Of a stretch of DNA of 48,665 nucleotides, positions 40,888 to 48,377 are shown one piece after another. Source of the DNA: Desulfofundulus thermosubterraneus DSM 16057 (GTDB lineage Bacteria > Bacillota > Desulfotomaculia > Desulfotomaculales > Desulfovirgulaceae); contig NZ_FQZM01000026.1 of the NCBI RefSeq assembly GCF_900142025.1, positions 1 through 48,665 on the forward strand. Reading direction: 5' to 3'. How positions within the stretch are numbered: position 1 is the first letter of the stretch; every line of letters begins with the position of its first letter. The position numbers and the translations under genes are program-made. Below the pieces are notes generated by a model. The model searched no databases and was not told the DNA's origin. It worked only from the letters and a program-made list of their open reading frames with translations.

Positions 40888-42585
40888 TTGAAGGGGATGC
40901 GTCGCATTACCCACGTTGCCTACACCTGGCTGGTCATCGGCCTGGGTGCGTGGGTCCTGGCGCGCCTTTTTTCTTTTCTGGACCTGGATTACGGCAGGCA
41001 TTTCCTTGTTTTCATCGTCCTGGGGGTAGCTGCCGAGTGGTTGGCAGTGAACTTTCCCCACGGCCAGATGTCGGGGGGTTTTGCTCTGGTTCTGGCTACC
41101 TTTATCCTTTTTGACGCGCCGGCGGCTGCCTGGACCGGGGCCCTGGCCACCTTGATCAGCCAGGGCATTTTGCCCCGGGGCAACCCCCTGCGGACCGTTT
41201 TTTTCAATGCCGCCCAGCATGTGCTGGCGGTGATGGCCGGAAATTACGTTTTTCACCGGTTGGCCGGCCCGGCCGGCGACCGGTTTACGGTGGAATTGGC
41301 TGCCGGCCTCCTTGCCTTTTCGGGGGCCTACTTTCTGGTGAATCACCTGCTGGTCTCTTTGTATGTTGCCCCCAGGAGATCCCTTCACCCCCTGCATTCT
41401 TGGTGGGATGCCCTGCGCTGGGACGGTTTTACCTGCCTGTTCAGCATTCCCACCGGGCTGCTCATGGCCTTTATGTACCGCGAAGCAGGGTTGTCCGGCG
41501 TGATTCTCCTATTCCTGCCCGTTCTGGTGATACAGTTTGTTCTGCGGTTGTACGTGCATATGGAGCTGGCCAACAGGGAATTGCTAGCCCTCTACTACGT
41601 GGCCCGGGGATTGAACCAGAGGCTTGATGTGCAGGAAATATTGGATCTGGTGCTTAAGGAAACCCGCCGGGTGGTATCTTATCACAGCGGGGTGATTTAC
41701 TTGTGGTCTGAGGAAAAGCGGTATTTAGAGGCCCGGGCGGCTGTCGGTCCTTTCAGGGATAAATTACACAAGAGCGTGGTTTTTTCCGGGGAGGGTTTTA
41801 CCGGCTGGGTCGTAGAAAACGGTGAGCCGGAAATTATTTGCGATGTGCGGGAAGATCCCCGGGTCCGGCACGAACCGGGATTGTTCCAGGTACTGCGCTC
41901 CTTAATGGTTGTTCCCATTTCAGCCGACACAAGGAGGGTGGGTGTTCTGGTTATCGGGGATAAACGCCCCTTTGCCTTTAATGAAAACCACCTGCACACC
42001 ATCTCCGTCATTTGCGGCCAGGCGGCGGTGGCCATTGCCAACACCATTTTAATGAAGCGCCTGGAGGAAAGTGCCAATACCGACGGTCTGACGGGCATTT
42101 ACAATCACCGTTACTTCACTTACCGGGCCGATGTCGAGTACCGGCGCACCCGGGATGCCGGGCTGCCCCTGGCGCTGATCATGCTGGATGTGGATAATTT
42201 TAAGCTGATCAACGACCGCTTCGGGCACGTGGCCGGGGATGCGGTGCTGGTGGAACTGGCCGGGCTCCTGCGGGATGCCGTGGGTGAGGCGGGGGTGGTT
42301 TGCCGGTACGGTGGCGAAGAATTTGCCGTCCTCCTGCCTGGCTTTGATCCCGCCCAGGCTGGCACCCTGGCCGAAGAACTGAGGCGGCTGGTGCGGGAAC
42401 ACCATTTTCCGGTGGAGGGCATGCCACGGCAGGTACGGATCAGCCTGGGGGTGGCCGTTTGTCCCCGGGACGCGGTGGATGTAGGCACTCTGGTACAGCG
42501 GGCCGACCAGGCCCTTTACGGGGCCAAAAAAGCAGGCAAAGATCGTGTGGTGTTGTACGAGCAGTTGGCCGAACTGCCGCGGTAG
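40888..42585 (+). CDS. Membrane GAF-GGDEF diguanylate cyclase
   Basis: About 565 aa. N-terminal hydrophobic sensor region with about six or seven helices (to residue 215), GAF domain (about 235-385), then GGDEF domain: TDGLTGIYNHRYF, MLDVDNFKLINDRFGHVAGD, and active-site CRYGGEEFAVLLP. The residues before GGEEF (VGEAG) do not form an RxxD inhibitory site, so product inhibition is not expected. Makes cyclic di-GMP from GTP. The start is uncertain: GTG 40879, TTG 40888 and ATG 40897 are open; TTG 40888 best fits GAGGTGAGG. Confidence 0.88.
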   Translation: MKGMRRITHVAYTWLVIGLGAWVLARLFSFLDLDYGRHFLVFIVLGVAAEWLAVNFPHGQMSGGFALVLATFILFDAPAAAWTGALATLISQGILPRGNPLRTVFFNAAQHVLAVMAGNYVFHRLAGPAGDRFTVELAAGLLAFSGAYFLVNHLLVSLYVAPRRSLHPLHSWWDALRWDGFTCLFSIPTGLLMAFMYREAGLSGVILLFLPVLVIQFVLRLYVHMELANRELLALYYVARGLNQRLDVQEILDLVLKETRRVVSYHSGVIYLWSEEKRYLEARAAVGPFRDKLHKSVVFSGEGFTGWVVENGEPEIICDVREDPRVRHEPGLFQVLRSLMVVPISADTRRVGVLVIGDKRPFAFNENHLHTISVICGQAAVAIANTILMKRLEESANTDGLTGIYNHRYFTYRADVEYRRTRDAGLPLALIMLDVDNFKLINDRFGHVAGDAVLVELAGLLRDAVGEAGVVCRYGGEEFAVLLPGFDPAQAGTLAEELRRLVREHHFPVEGMPRQVRISLGVAVCPRDAVDVGTLVQRADQALYGAKKAGKDRVVLYEQLAELPR

Positions 42586-42645
42586 TGAGAAGTGGGAGGT
42601 GAGAAGTGGGAAGTGAGAAGTGAGAAGTGAGAAGTGGGAGCTGAT
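42586..42645. repeat. Tandem GTGAGAAGTGGGA-type repeat
   Basis: About eight imperfect copies of a 7-bp unit (GTGAGAA, GTGGGAA, GTGAGAG) between the diguanylate cyclase stop and the comF start. The same unit appears at 37981-38011. Confidence 0.75.
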
Positions 42646-42649
42646 CGGG

Positions 42650-43522
42650 GTGCACCGTCTTTTAATCCCCTTGCGGGAACTGTGGAGCGATTTTCTGGAC
42701 CTGTTATTTCCCCCGTCCCGGGGGTGTCCCCTCTGTGGTGCCGCGGCGGAAGATGGAGAGCTTTGCTCCAGGTGCCGGAAGATGTTTTTAGACAATAGAA
42801 TGCCGGTTGGCTGTACTATTTGCGGCTGCTTTCAAAGACCGTCGGGAAAAAGAACCGGCACCCCTGGTGAGGAGCCCGGGGGGTCTCGCGGTGGGGATCT
42901 TGTTACAACTTCCCGGGCCAACGGCCGGGGCGGTGCTCCTTCCCCGCACCTGCTTTGCCCCCGGTGTGAGTCCGGGCGCCCTCCCTTTAACGCAGCCCGG
43001 GCCGCCGGTCCCTACGAAGGCGTGTTGAAGGAAGCTATCCTGCGCCTGAAGTTTCGCCGGGAGCGGGGACTGGCCCGTCCCCTGGGGCTTTTTCTGGCCG
43101 CGGTAGCTCGGGAACTGGTCCCCCCTGGAACGCTTCCCCTGGTGGTCCCGGTGCCCCTTTCCAGGAAGCGCCTTGCCGCCCGGGGGTTCAATCAGGCCGA
43201 ATGCCTGGCCCGGGAGCTCTCGCTGACACTGGGCTGGCCTCTGGTGCCGGTGCTGCGTAAGGTGCGGGAAACTCCTCCCCAGACCGGCCTGTCCCGCGCG
43301 GACCGCTTGAGCAATTTATCCGGTACCTTTGCTGTTGTTCCTGATGTTCTGCCGCCGGGGCGGGTGGTTCTCCTGGTGGATGACGTATTCACCACCGGCT
43401 CAACCGCCCGGGAATGCACCAGAGCTCTTCTTGCATCAGGTGCGGCAGCGGTCTACGTGGTCACAGTGGCCGCCCCTTTTTGTTCGCGGAATTCGACAGC
43501 GGGTCTACCGGAGGATGCATAA
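42650..43522 (+). CDS. comF: ComF family phosphoribosyltransferase-like protein
   Basis: About 290 aa from GTG 42650 after GGGAG. An earlier ATG at 42620 would read through the repeat and is not chosen. N-terminal zinc ribbon CPLCG...CSRCRK with a further CTICG and CPRCES, then a PRT fold with VPVPLSRKRLAARGFNQAE and the PRPP loop VVLLVDDVFTTGST. ComF is needed for DNA uptake during natural transformation in several Firmicutes. A 35-residue hydrophilic insert lies between the zinc motifs. Confidence 0.9.
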   Translation: MHRLLIPLRELWSDFLDLLFPPSRGCPLCGAAAEDGELCSRCRKMFLDNRMPVGCTICGCFQRPSGKRTGTPGEEPGGSRGGDLVTTSRANGRGGAPSPHLLCPRCESGRPPFNAARAAGPYEGVLKEAILRLKFRRERGLARPLGLFLAAVARELVPPGTLPLVVPVPLSRKRLAARGFNQAECLARELSLTLGWPLVPVLRKVRETPPQTGLSRADRLSNLSGTFAVVPDVLPPGRVVLLVDDVFTTGSTARECTRALLASGAAAVYVVTVAAPFCSRNSTAGLPEDA

Positions 43523-43561
43523 ATACAACCCAATGCGACAAAATTTTCGCTTACCAACAGG

Positions 43562-43652
43562 TTATCCAAATCCGAAGGGGTTGTCCGGTGGGTTATTAAC
43601 AGGCTTATCCACATTATCCACAGCTTTTTCGTCCACAGGAGACTTTTCCACA
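43562..43652 (+). other. Cluster of DnaA boxes
   Basis: Five same-direction boxes: TTATCCAAA (43562), TTATCCACA (43605), TTATCCACA (43614), TCGTCCACA (43629), TTTTCCACA (43644). Two are perfect and directly adjacent; the last three are spaced by 15 bp. Lies between comF and glnB with no dnaA, dnaN or other origin genes nearby, so it is more likely a DnaA-binding or titration locus than oriC. Confidence 0.7.
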
Positions 43653-43807
43653 GGTATTATTCGACATGCCGATCCGGGTTGGACGGTGCGGGGTGTTGTC
43701 CGTGCGCAGTATTTGTATATCGTGCTGTCCCACCTTGTAATATGTCCCTTAATGGTTTAAAATATATGGTGGAATTATGGTACAATGCTGTATCAACCGG
43801 GCCGATG

Positions 43808-43854
43808 AAGTCCCAGGACAGTATATTTTTACGTCTTGGGGCTTTCTTTTTTCC
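43808..43854 (+). terminator. Terminator-like hairpin in the glnB leader
   Basis: AAGTCCCAGGAC / GTCTTGGGGCTT stem with two G-T pairs and a 13-nt loop, followed by TCTTTTTTCC. It lies 34 bp before the glnB start, where it could act as an attenuator, or end an upstream short transcript. Confidence 0.55.
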
Positions 43855-43887
43855 GTGATGCAGCGCCAATCGAGGGGGATTGTGCTG

Positions 43888-44226
43888 GTGAAAAAAATTG
43901 AAGCCATCATTCGACCGGCCAAACTGGAAGCGGTCAAGGAAGCCCTGGGGCGTTTTGGTATTCACGGTATGACGGTCAGCCAGGTGCTGGGTTGCGGGCT
44001 GCAGCGGGGGCGGGTGAGCATTTACCGGGGCCATGAGTATAGCATTAACTTGTTGCCCAAGGTAAAAATAGAAATTGCCGTTCCCGACCGGTGGGTGGAT
44101 GAGGTGGTCCGGATTATTTCTGATGCCGCCCGGACGGGCGAAATAGGAGACGGCAAGATTTTTATCTACCCGCTGGAAAATGCCCTGCGCATAAGGACCG
44201 GCGAGGAGGGGGAAGAAGCATTATAA
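43888..44226 (+). CDS. glnB: Nitrogen regulatory protein P-II
   Basis: 112 aa from GTG 43888, the exact usual length; a GTG two codons earlier is too close to GAGGGGG. KKIEAIIRPAKLEAVKEAL, YRGHEYSINLLPKVKIEIAV with the T-loop Tyr, and RTGEIGDGKIFIYPLENALR are canonical. P-II senses ATP/ADP and 2-oxoglutarate and binds Amt. It lies 200 bp upstream of amt, the conserved glnK-amtB pairing, so it is functionally a GlnK (inference). Confidence 0.93.
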   Translation: MKKIEAIIRPAKLEAVKEALGRFGIHGMTVSQVLGCGLQRGRVSIYRGHEYSINLLPKVKIEIAVPDRWVDEVVRIISDAARTGEIGDGKIFIYPLENALRIRTGEEGEEAL

Positions 44227-44342
44227 GCCCGTCGTTAAAAACAGCAGGGCTTTCCACTCCTGTTTTATTGATGCGTTTATTTGGGTCAAACAAAAATTGC
44301 ATATGTCCGCAGAAGGACATTTTATGAGCGATGGTGCTCTGT

Positions 44343-44411
44343 GGGGATGGGTCATCCCCCGGGGCACTTTTGTTTTAAAAGGGAACGGGCCGGAGCGAGG
44401 GTGCCCGTTCC
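44343..44411 (+). other. Hairpins in the amt leader
   Basis: GGGGATG-GGT-CATCCCC (44343-44359) and GGAACGGGC...GCCCGTTCC (44382-44411, loop CGGAGCGAGGGT). The second ends 14 bp before the amt ATG and next to its ribosome site, so it may affect translation. The loop carries the same GGAGCGAG word as the hairpin at 40212. Confidence 0.45.
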
Positions 44412-44425
44412 GGGGGAGGGTTTTT

Positions 44426-45748
44426 ATGGAGGTCAATCTTTCCATCCTGGCTACAGGCCTGGATACGGTTTGGGTACTTTTGTGCGCTGCGCTGGTTTTT
44501 TTCATGGAGGCAGGATTTGCTTTTTTGGAGGCCGGCTTCATCCGGGCGAAAAACTCCATGAACATTGTGATGAAGGTTTTCACCGACTGCACCATCGGCA
44601 TGCTCAGTTACTGGGTTCTGGGCTTTGCAGTCATGTACGGACTGGATAAAGGCGGCCTTTTCGGTGGCAGCGGATTTTTGTTGAGTGGAGGATTTGAACA
44701 CCTGCAGTTACGTATACCCCTGTATGCCTACTGGCTATTCCAGGCGGCCTTTGCCGTAGCCATGGCCTCCATTGTTTCGGGGGCGGTGGCCGAACGGATG
44801 AAGTTTGGTCCTTACCTGATTTTTACCGCCCTGGCTGCGGGGTTGATTTACCCGGTGGCCGGGCACTGGGTGTGGGGCGGCGGCTGGTTGAGCGAGCTGG
44901 GTATGCTGGATTTTGCCGGGTCGGCCGTGGTGCATGCCCTGGGTGGCTGGAGTGCCCTGGCGGCGGTTTTGCTCCTGGGGCCCCGCGAAGGGAAATATAA
45001 CCCCGACGGGACGGTGAATGTGTTGCCGGCCCATAACATGCACCTGGCCTTTCTGGGCACCTTTATCCTCTGGTTTGGCTGGTTTGGTTTTAACCCGGGC
45101 AGTTCCCTGTCCGGTCTGGATTTGAACATTGCCCGTATTGCTGTCACCACCAACCTGGCCGCAGCAGCCGGCGGGACGACGGGCATGTTATTTACCATGT
45201 GGAAATACGGCAAGGCCGATCCCAGTATGGCCATGAACGGTGCCCTGGCCGGTTTGGCCGCCATTACCGCTGGGACGGCTTACGTGACGCCGGCAAGCGC
45301 GGTGATTATCGGCAGTGTGGCCGGTGTGCTGGTTGTACTGGCGGTGGGCTTCTTTGACCGGGTGCGGGCGGACGATCCGGTGGGGGCCATTGCCGTACAC
45401 GGTGTGAACGGTACCTGGGGTGCGCTGGCGGTGGGCCTGTTTGCGGAAAAAGGCGGCCTTTTTTACGGTGGAGGATTGCATCTTTTAGGCGTGCAGGCTC
45501 TGGGAGTGCTGGCAGTTTCCCTGTGGGCCTTTACGGCTACCGGGCTGGTGTTTTATCTTCTGAGAAAGACCGTGGGCATCCGGGTATCGGCCAGCGAGGA
45601 ATTGGAGGGGCTGGATATTAACGAACACGGTATTCCCGCTTATGCCGGTCTGGTGGCCGGTTCCCTGGGTGAAGTGGGGGTAGATGAGTTTACACCCGAC
45701 ACCACCTGTGCTCCGGAAGTGGTGAGCAGGGCGGCTGTACAAAAGTGA
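44426..45748 (+). CDS. amt: Ammonium transporter
   Basis: 440 aa from ATG 44426 after GGGGGAGGG; upstream frame residues are not used. Eleven membrane helices. DFAGSAVVHALGGWSALAAV holds the Amt signature with the first pore His, VHGVNGTWGALAVGLFA the second. C-terminal cytosolic tail LEGLDINEHGIPAY, a known P-II contact region. Paired with glnB. Confidence 0.95.
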   Translation: MEVNLSILATGLDTVWVLLCAALVFFMEAGFAFLEAGFIRAKNSMNIVMKVFTDCTIGMLSYWVLGFAVMYGLDKGGLFGGSGFLLSGGFEHLQLRIPLYAYWLFQAAFAVAMASIVSGAVAERMKFGPYLIFTALAAGLIYPVAGHWVWGGGWLSELGMLDFAGSAVVHALGGWSALAAVLLLGPREGKYNPDGTVNVLPAHNMHLAFLGTFILWFGWFGFNPGSSLSGLDLNIARIAVTTNLAAAAGGTTGMLFTMWKYGKADPSMAMNGALAGLAAITAGTAYVTPASAVIIGSVAGVLVVLAVGFFDRVRADDPVGAIAVHGVNGTWGALAVGLFAEKGGLFYGGGLHLLGVQALGVLAVSLWAFTATGLVFYLLRKTVGIRVSASEELEGLDINEHGIPAYAGLVAGSLGEVGVDEFTPDTTCAPEVVSRAAVQK

Positions 45749-45777
45749 TATTCTTCCCGGGTTTCTTTAAAAGGGTA

Positions 45778-45806
45778 TTGACGCCCGGTTCCGTCCCGAA
45801 TATACT
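45778..45806 (+). promoter_or_regulatory. Promoter of the modA leader transcript
   Basis: TTGACG (45778-45783), a 17-bp spacer, TATACT (45801-45806). Transcription would begin near 45813 and meet a terminator at 45919 before reaching modA. Confidence 0.7.
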
Positions 45807-45812
45807 GTGATC

Positions 45813-45966
45813 AACTAAGGGTACAGGGGGTATCTACCGGGCAGGGGCGCTTTTGACGGGATCCCGTTAAAAGCCGTTTTGTCATGCACAACAGGTCATC
45901 CAAAGGTGGAAAGCAGGCAAAGGCGCTTTTCGAAAAGAGCGGTCTTTTCGAAAAAGCGCCTTTTTG
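45813..45966 (+). ncRNA. Structured leader / candidate riboswitch or small RNA upstream of modA
   Basis: About 150 nt from the promoter start to a terminator. Hairpin 1 (45846-45875) is GGCGCTTTTGACGGG / CCCGTTAAAAGCC. The 5' arm of the terminator (45922) repeats GGCGCTTTT, so the arms of the two hairpins can swap partners: the hallmark of an attenuator. The neighbour modA suggests molybdate, tungstate or molybdenum cofactor sensing, but I do not recognise a known riboswitch consensus. Confidence 0.45.
45919..45966 (+). terminator. Strong intrinsic terminator before modA
   Basis: Stem AAGGCGCTTTTCGAAAAGA / TCTTTTCGAAAAAGCGCCTT with one bulged A and a 5-nt loop, then TTTTT. It could end the amt transcript, the short leader RNA, or both. 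Only about 45 bp before the modA start. Confidence 0.85.
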
Positions 45967-46011
45967 GTTTACCGTATCCTGTGGTTAAAAAATGAATGGA
46001 GGGCGGAGAAA

Positions 46012-46914
46012 GTGAAGAAGCCAGGTGGCATATTGCTGTTAGTGGCTGGTTTGTTGATCGGCGTGGTTTCCGGGTGTGGTACCCCCGGGGCTGAGCAAAA
46101 GACTTCACCTGCCCCGGAACTCATGGTTTTTGCCGGCGCGGGTCTAAAGGATGCCCTTCCGGAGGTGGCGAACCTCTACCTTCAGAGCCACCCAGGAATC
46201 AAAATCTCCTTTAACTTTGCCGGGTCCGGGACGTTACAGAAGCAAATTGAACAGGGGGCGCCGGCCGACATCGTTATTTTCCCCGGCAAAAAGCAGATGG
46301 ATACCCTGGAAAAGGAAAGTTTAATCGACAAAGCCACCCGCAGAAAGATCCTGGCCGATAAACTGGTGATCATTACGCCGAAAGAAAGTGGAAAGGTGAA
46401 AGATTTTGCCGACCTCGCTTCTCCTGGCGTCGGCAAGGTAAGCATTGGTGATCCGGACATCGTACCGGCAGGAGAGTGGGCGAAGGAAACGCTGGTTAAC
46501 CTGGGGTTGTGGGATAAGGTGAACGCGAAACTGGTTCTGGCTAAAGACGTGCAGCAGGTAAAAACATACGTAGAAACGGGAAACGTGGACGCGGGCCTGG
46601 TTTGGCGGTCTACCGCCGCAACTTCGTCCAAAATAAGGATTATGGAAACCATGCCGGATCACCTGCACATTTCCCTATCGGCTCCGCTTACGGTGGCCCC
46701 TACCGGTATTGTCCGGAAACTCAAAAACATTACCGCCAACAAAATATTCTCTGCCTTTCCCGGCCTTAAGAAAAAATACTTCTGGGGCAGCGGGATGTGG
46801 AGCAGAGGCTACTACATCGGTACAGCCGGTAATGTAAGCGCCGAAACTATCCGCAAATACATCGAAGCTCAAAAATCATTCCGGAAGGAGGTGAAACCAG
46901 GTGAGCCGCTGTAA
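46012..46914 (+). CDS. ModA-TnpA chimera: molybdate-binding lipoprotein fused to an IS200/IS605 transposase C-terminus
   Basis: 300 aa from GTG 46012 after GGAGGGCGGAG. Residues 1-209 are ModA-like: lipobox VVSGC, ELMVFAGAGLKDALPEVANL, FAGSGTLQKQIEQGAPADIV, VQQVKTYVETGNVDAGLVW. ModA binds molybdate for an ABC importer. From about residue 210 the sequence becomes the C-terminal half of a Y1 (HUH) transposase: MPDHLHISLSAP (HUH), KKKYFWGSGMWSRGYY, and TIRKYIEAQKS with the catalytic Tyr near 283. The normal ModA ending (about 40 residues) and any modB are missing. The TnpA part overlaps tnpB by 14 bp, as in intact elements. An in-frame deletion or insertion joined the two genes. Whether the hybrid folds is unknown. 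Confidence 0.85.
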   Translation: MKKPGGILLLVAGLLIGVVSGCGTPGAEQKTSPAPELMVFAGAGLKDALPEVANLYLQSHPGIKISFNFAGSGTLQKQIEQGAPADIVIFPGKKQMDTLEKESLIDKATRRKILADKLVIITPKESGKVKDFADLASPGVGKVSIGDPDIVPAGEWAKETLVNLGLWDKVNAKLVLAKDVQQVKTYVETGNVDAGLVWRSTAATSSKIRIMETMPDHLHISLSAPLTVAPTGIVRKLKNITANKIFSAFPGLKKKYFWGSGMWSRGYYIGTAGNVSAETIRKYIEAQKSFRKEVKPGEPL

Positions 46915-48151
46915 AAACAATGCGGTCAAGAAACTGAAAGCTCATTCCCCGGAGCAAGCCGTAGACATCCTGGTGGAAAAGTTTCCCCTGCACCTTAACC
47001 CGGAGCAAACTGCTTTAGCCCGCAGCCTGCAAATGGAAGCGGCCAAAGTCTGGAACGCCGCCTGTAACATCCACCGCACCATATACGGCAGGTATGGTTA
47101 CTGGCTGAGCGAAGGTGCAATTAAAGCGCTGCTCAAAGGCAAATACTGCCTTCACTCCCAATCGGTGCAGGCCGTGGTGGAAACCTATTTCGAGTGCTGC
47201 GAGCGTACCAGGGAATTGCACGAGCGAGGCAATACCGGCTGGAGGTACCCCTACCGCCGGAAAAGGTTTTTCACTGTTACCTGGAAGGAAGCAGCTATTA
47301 CGCATAAAGGGCGTATATTGAAACTTTCCAACGGTTGGGGCAGAGAACCGTTGATTGTTAAACTCCCGCAAAGGCTTGCCAATACCGCAATCCTGCAAGC
47401 GCAACTGGTCTGGCACCGTAATCAATACTGGCTGCACGTAACGGTGGAGAAACCGGTTCTGTTAAAAGTTCAGGGCAACGTTTGTGCGGCCATCGACCCG
47501 GGCGAAGTGCATGCCCTGACCATCACCGACGGCGAAGAAGCGTTGGTGATCAGCGGCAGGCTGCTCCGTTCGCTCAACCGTTTGAGAAACAAGGTGCTGC
47601 GGCAGTTGCAACGGGCCATTTCCAAAACGAAGAAAGGCTCCAGGAAGCGCAGGAAACTCCTAGCTAAAAAATACCGGTTTCTCAACTGGATCGAGCGGCG
47701 GATAGAACATATTCTGCATACCGTTTCCGCCCGGGCTGTCCGCTGGTGCCTGGAAAGGAGCGTTAAAACGGTTTACATCGGCAACCCGGAAGGTGTGCGC
47801 GAAAAGGACTGCGGCAGACACCACAACCAGCGCATGGGCCAATGGGCCTTCGGCAAGCTGCGCGATTTGCTGGCATACAAGCTCAAGCGTCACGGCATAG
47901 AGCTGATTCCGGTGGATGAGCGTGGCACCTCCGGTACCTGCCCGGTATGCGGGGAGTACACCAGACAGACCGGGCGCGTATACCGGTGCGGCAATGCTTC
48001 CTGCGGGTTTACCGGGATTCACCGGGACGTGCTGGGAGCCAGCGGCATCCTTGACAAAGCTTTGGACGGGAGTTTCACCAGGGGCCGCAGGCTGCCCGGG
48101 AAAGTGGAATACCTGCGGCCGCAAGTGCTGGCGCCGCAAAAAGCAGCCTGA
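46901..48151 (+). CDS. tnpB: TnpB (IS200/IS605 OrfB), RNA-guided nuclease family
   Basis: 416 aa, GTG start after GGAAGGAGGTG. N-terminal helical region, RuvC-I AAIDPGEVHALTITDG (Asp), RuvC-II segment TVYIGNPEGVREKD, zinc ribbon CPVCG...CGNASC, and RuvC-III HRDVLGASGIL (Asp). In the RuvC-II strand the usual Glu is replaced by Gly-Asn-Pro, with a Glu two residues later, a variant active-site layout. TnpB proteins are guided by an RNA made from the 3' end of the element. The partner tnpA is truncated and fused to modA, so the element cannot mobilise itself. Confidence 0.9.
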   Translation: MSRCKNNAVKKLKAHSPEQAVDILVEKFPLHLNPEQTALARSLQMEAAKVWNAACNIHRTIYGRYGYWLSEGAIKALLKGKYCLHSQSVQAVVETYFECCERTRELHERGNTGWRYPYRRKRFFTVTWKEAAITHKGRILKLSNGWGREPLIVKLPQRLANTAILQAQLVWHRNQYWLHVTVEKPVLLKVQGNVCAAIDPGEVHALTITDGEEALVISGRLLRSLNRLRNKVLRQLQRAISKTKKGSRKRRKLLAKKYRFLNWIERRIEHILHTVSARAVRWCLERSVKTVYIGNPEGVREKDCGRHHNQRMGQWAFGKLRDLLAYKLKRHGIELIPVDERGTSGTCPVCGEYTRQTGRVYRCGNASCGFTGIHRDVLGASGILDKALDGSFTRGRRLPGKVEYLRPQVLAPQKAA

Positions 48152-48269
48152 CGTATCTACGATGAGTAGTAGACGCCCATGGACCGGGCCTTCCCGGCAA
48201 ATGCCGGGATGTAGCTCACGAGGAAAGCGTAAGACCTGCGCTTTAGCAGGCAGCATTCCGATGACATGA
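48152..48269 (+). ncRNA. Candidate omega (guide) RNA region 3' of tnpB
   Basis: The 118 bp after tnpB contain a perfect hairpin TCCCGGCA-AA-TGCCGGGA (about 48194-48211) and a second CCTGC...GCAGG hairpin (about 48236-48251). In related elements the right end is transcribed with tnpB as the guide scaffold, and the sequence beyond it is the guide. Exact element end not determinable; palindromic element F begins at 48270. Confidence 0.4.
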
Positions 48270-48339
48270 CCCAGCACTCAACACCCATCGCAACACTTGA
48301 CTTCTAAGTGAGAACTTAATTTGGGTGTTGAGTGCTGGG
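48270..48339. repeat. CAGCACTCA palindromic element, copy F (short form)
   Basis: 70 bp with 17-bp perfect ends CCCAGCACTCAACACCC / GGGTGTTGAGTGCTGGG. The interior is shorter than in copies A-D and lacks the CAGG core. Lies between the tnpB 3' region and the hairpin used by the group II intron. Confidence 0.75.
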
Positions 48340-48348
48340 GGGACGAAG

Positions 48349-48369
48349 CCCCCGGGCTTGTCCCGGGGG
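48349..48369. other. GC hairpin at the intron insertion site
   Basis: Perfect stem CCCCCGGG-CTTGT-CCCGGGGG, ending 8 bp before the intron start. Class C group II introns insert next to such terminator-like stems. Confidence 0.65.
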
Positions 48370-48377
48370 AGGTTCAC

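Noticed and set aside
43562-43652. Chromosomal origin oriC
   Set aside because: DnaA boxes are present, but dnaA, dnaN, rpmH, gidA and similar origin neighbours are absent and the flanks are comF and glnB.
5883-48339. CRISPR array
   Set aside because: The CAGCACTCA repeats are single inverted pairs scattered kilobases apart, not regularly spaced direct repeats, and no cas genes are present.
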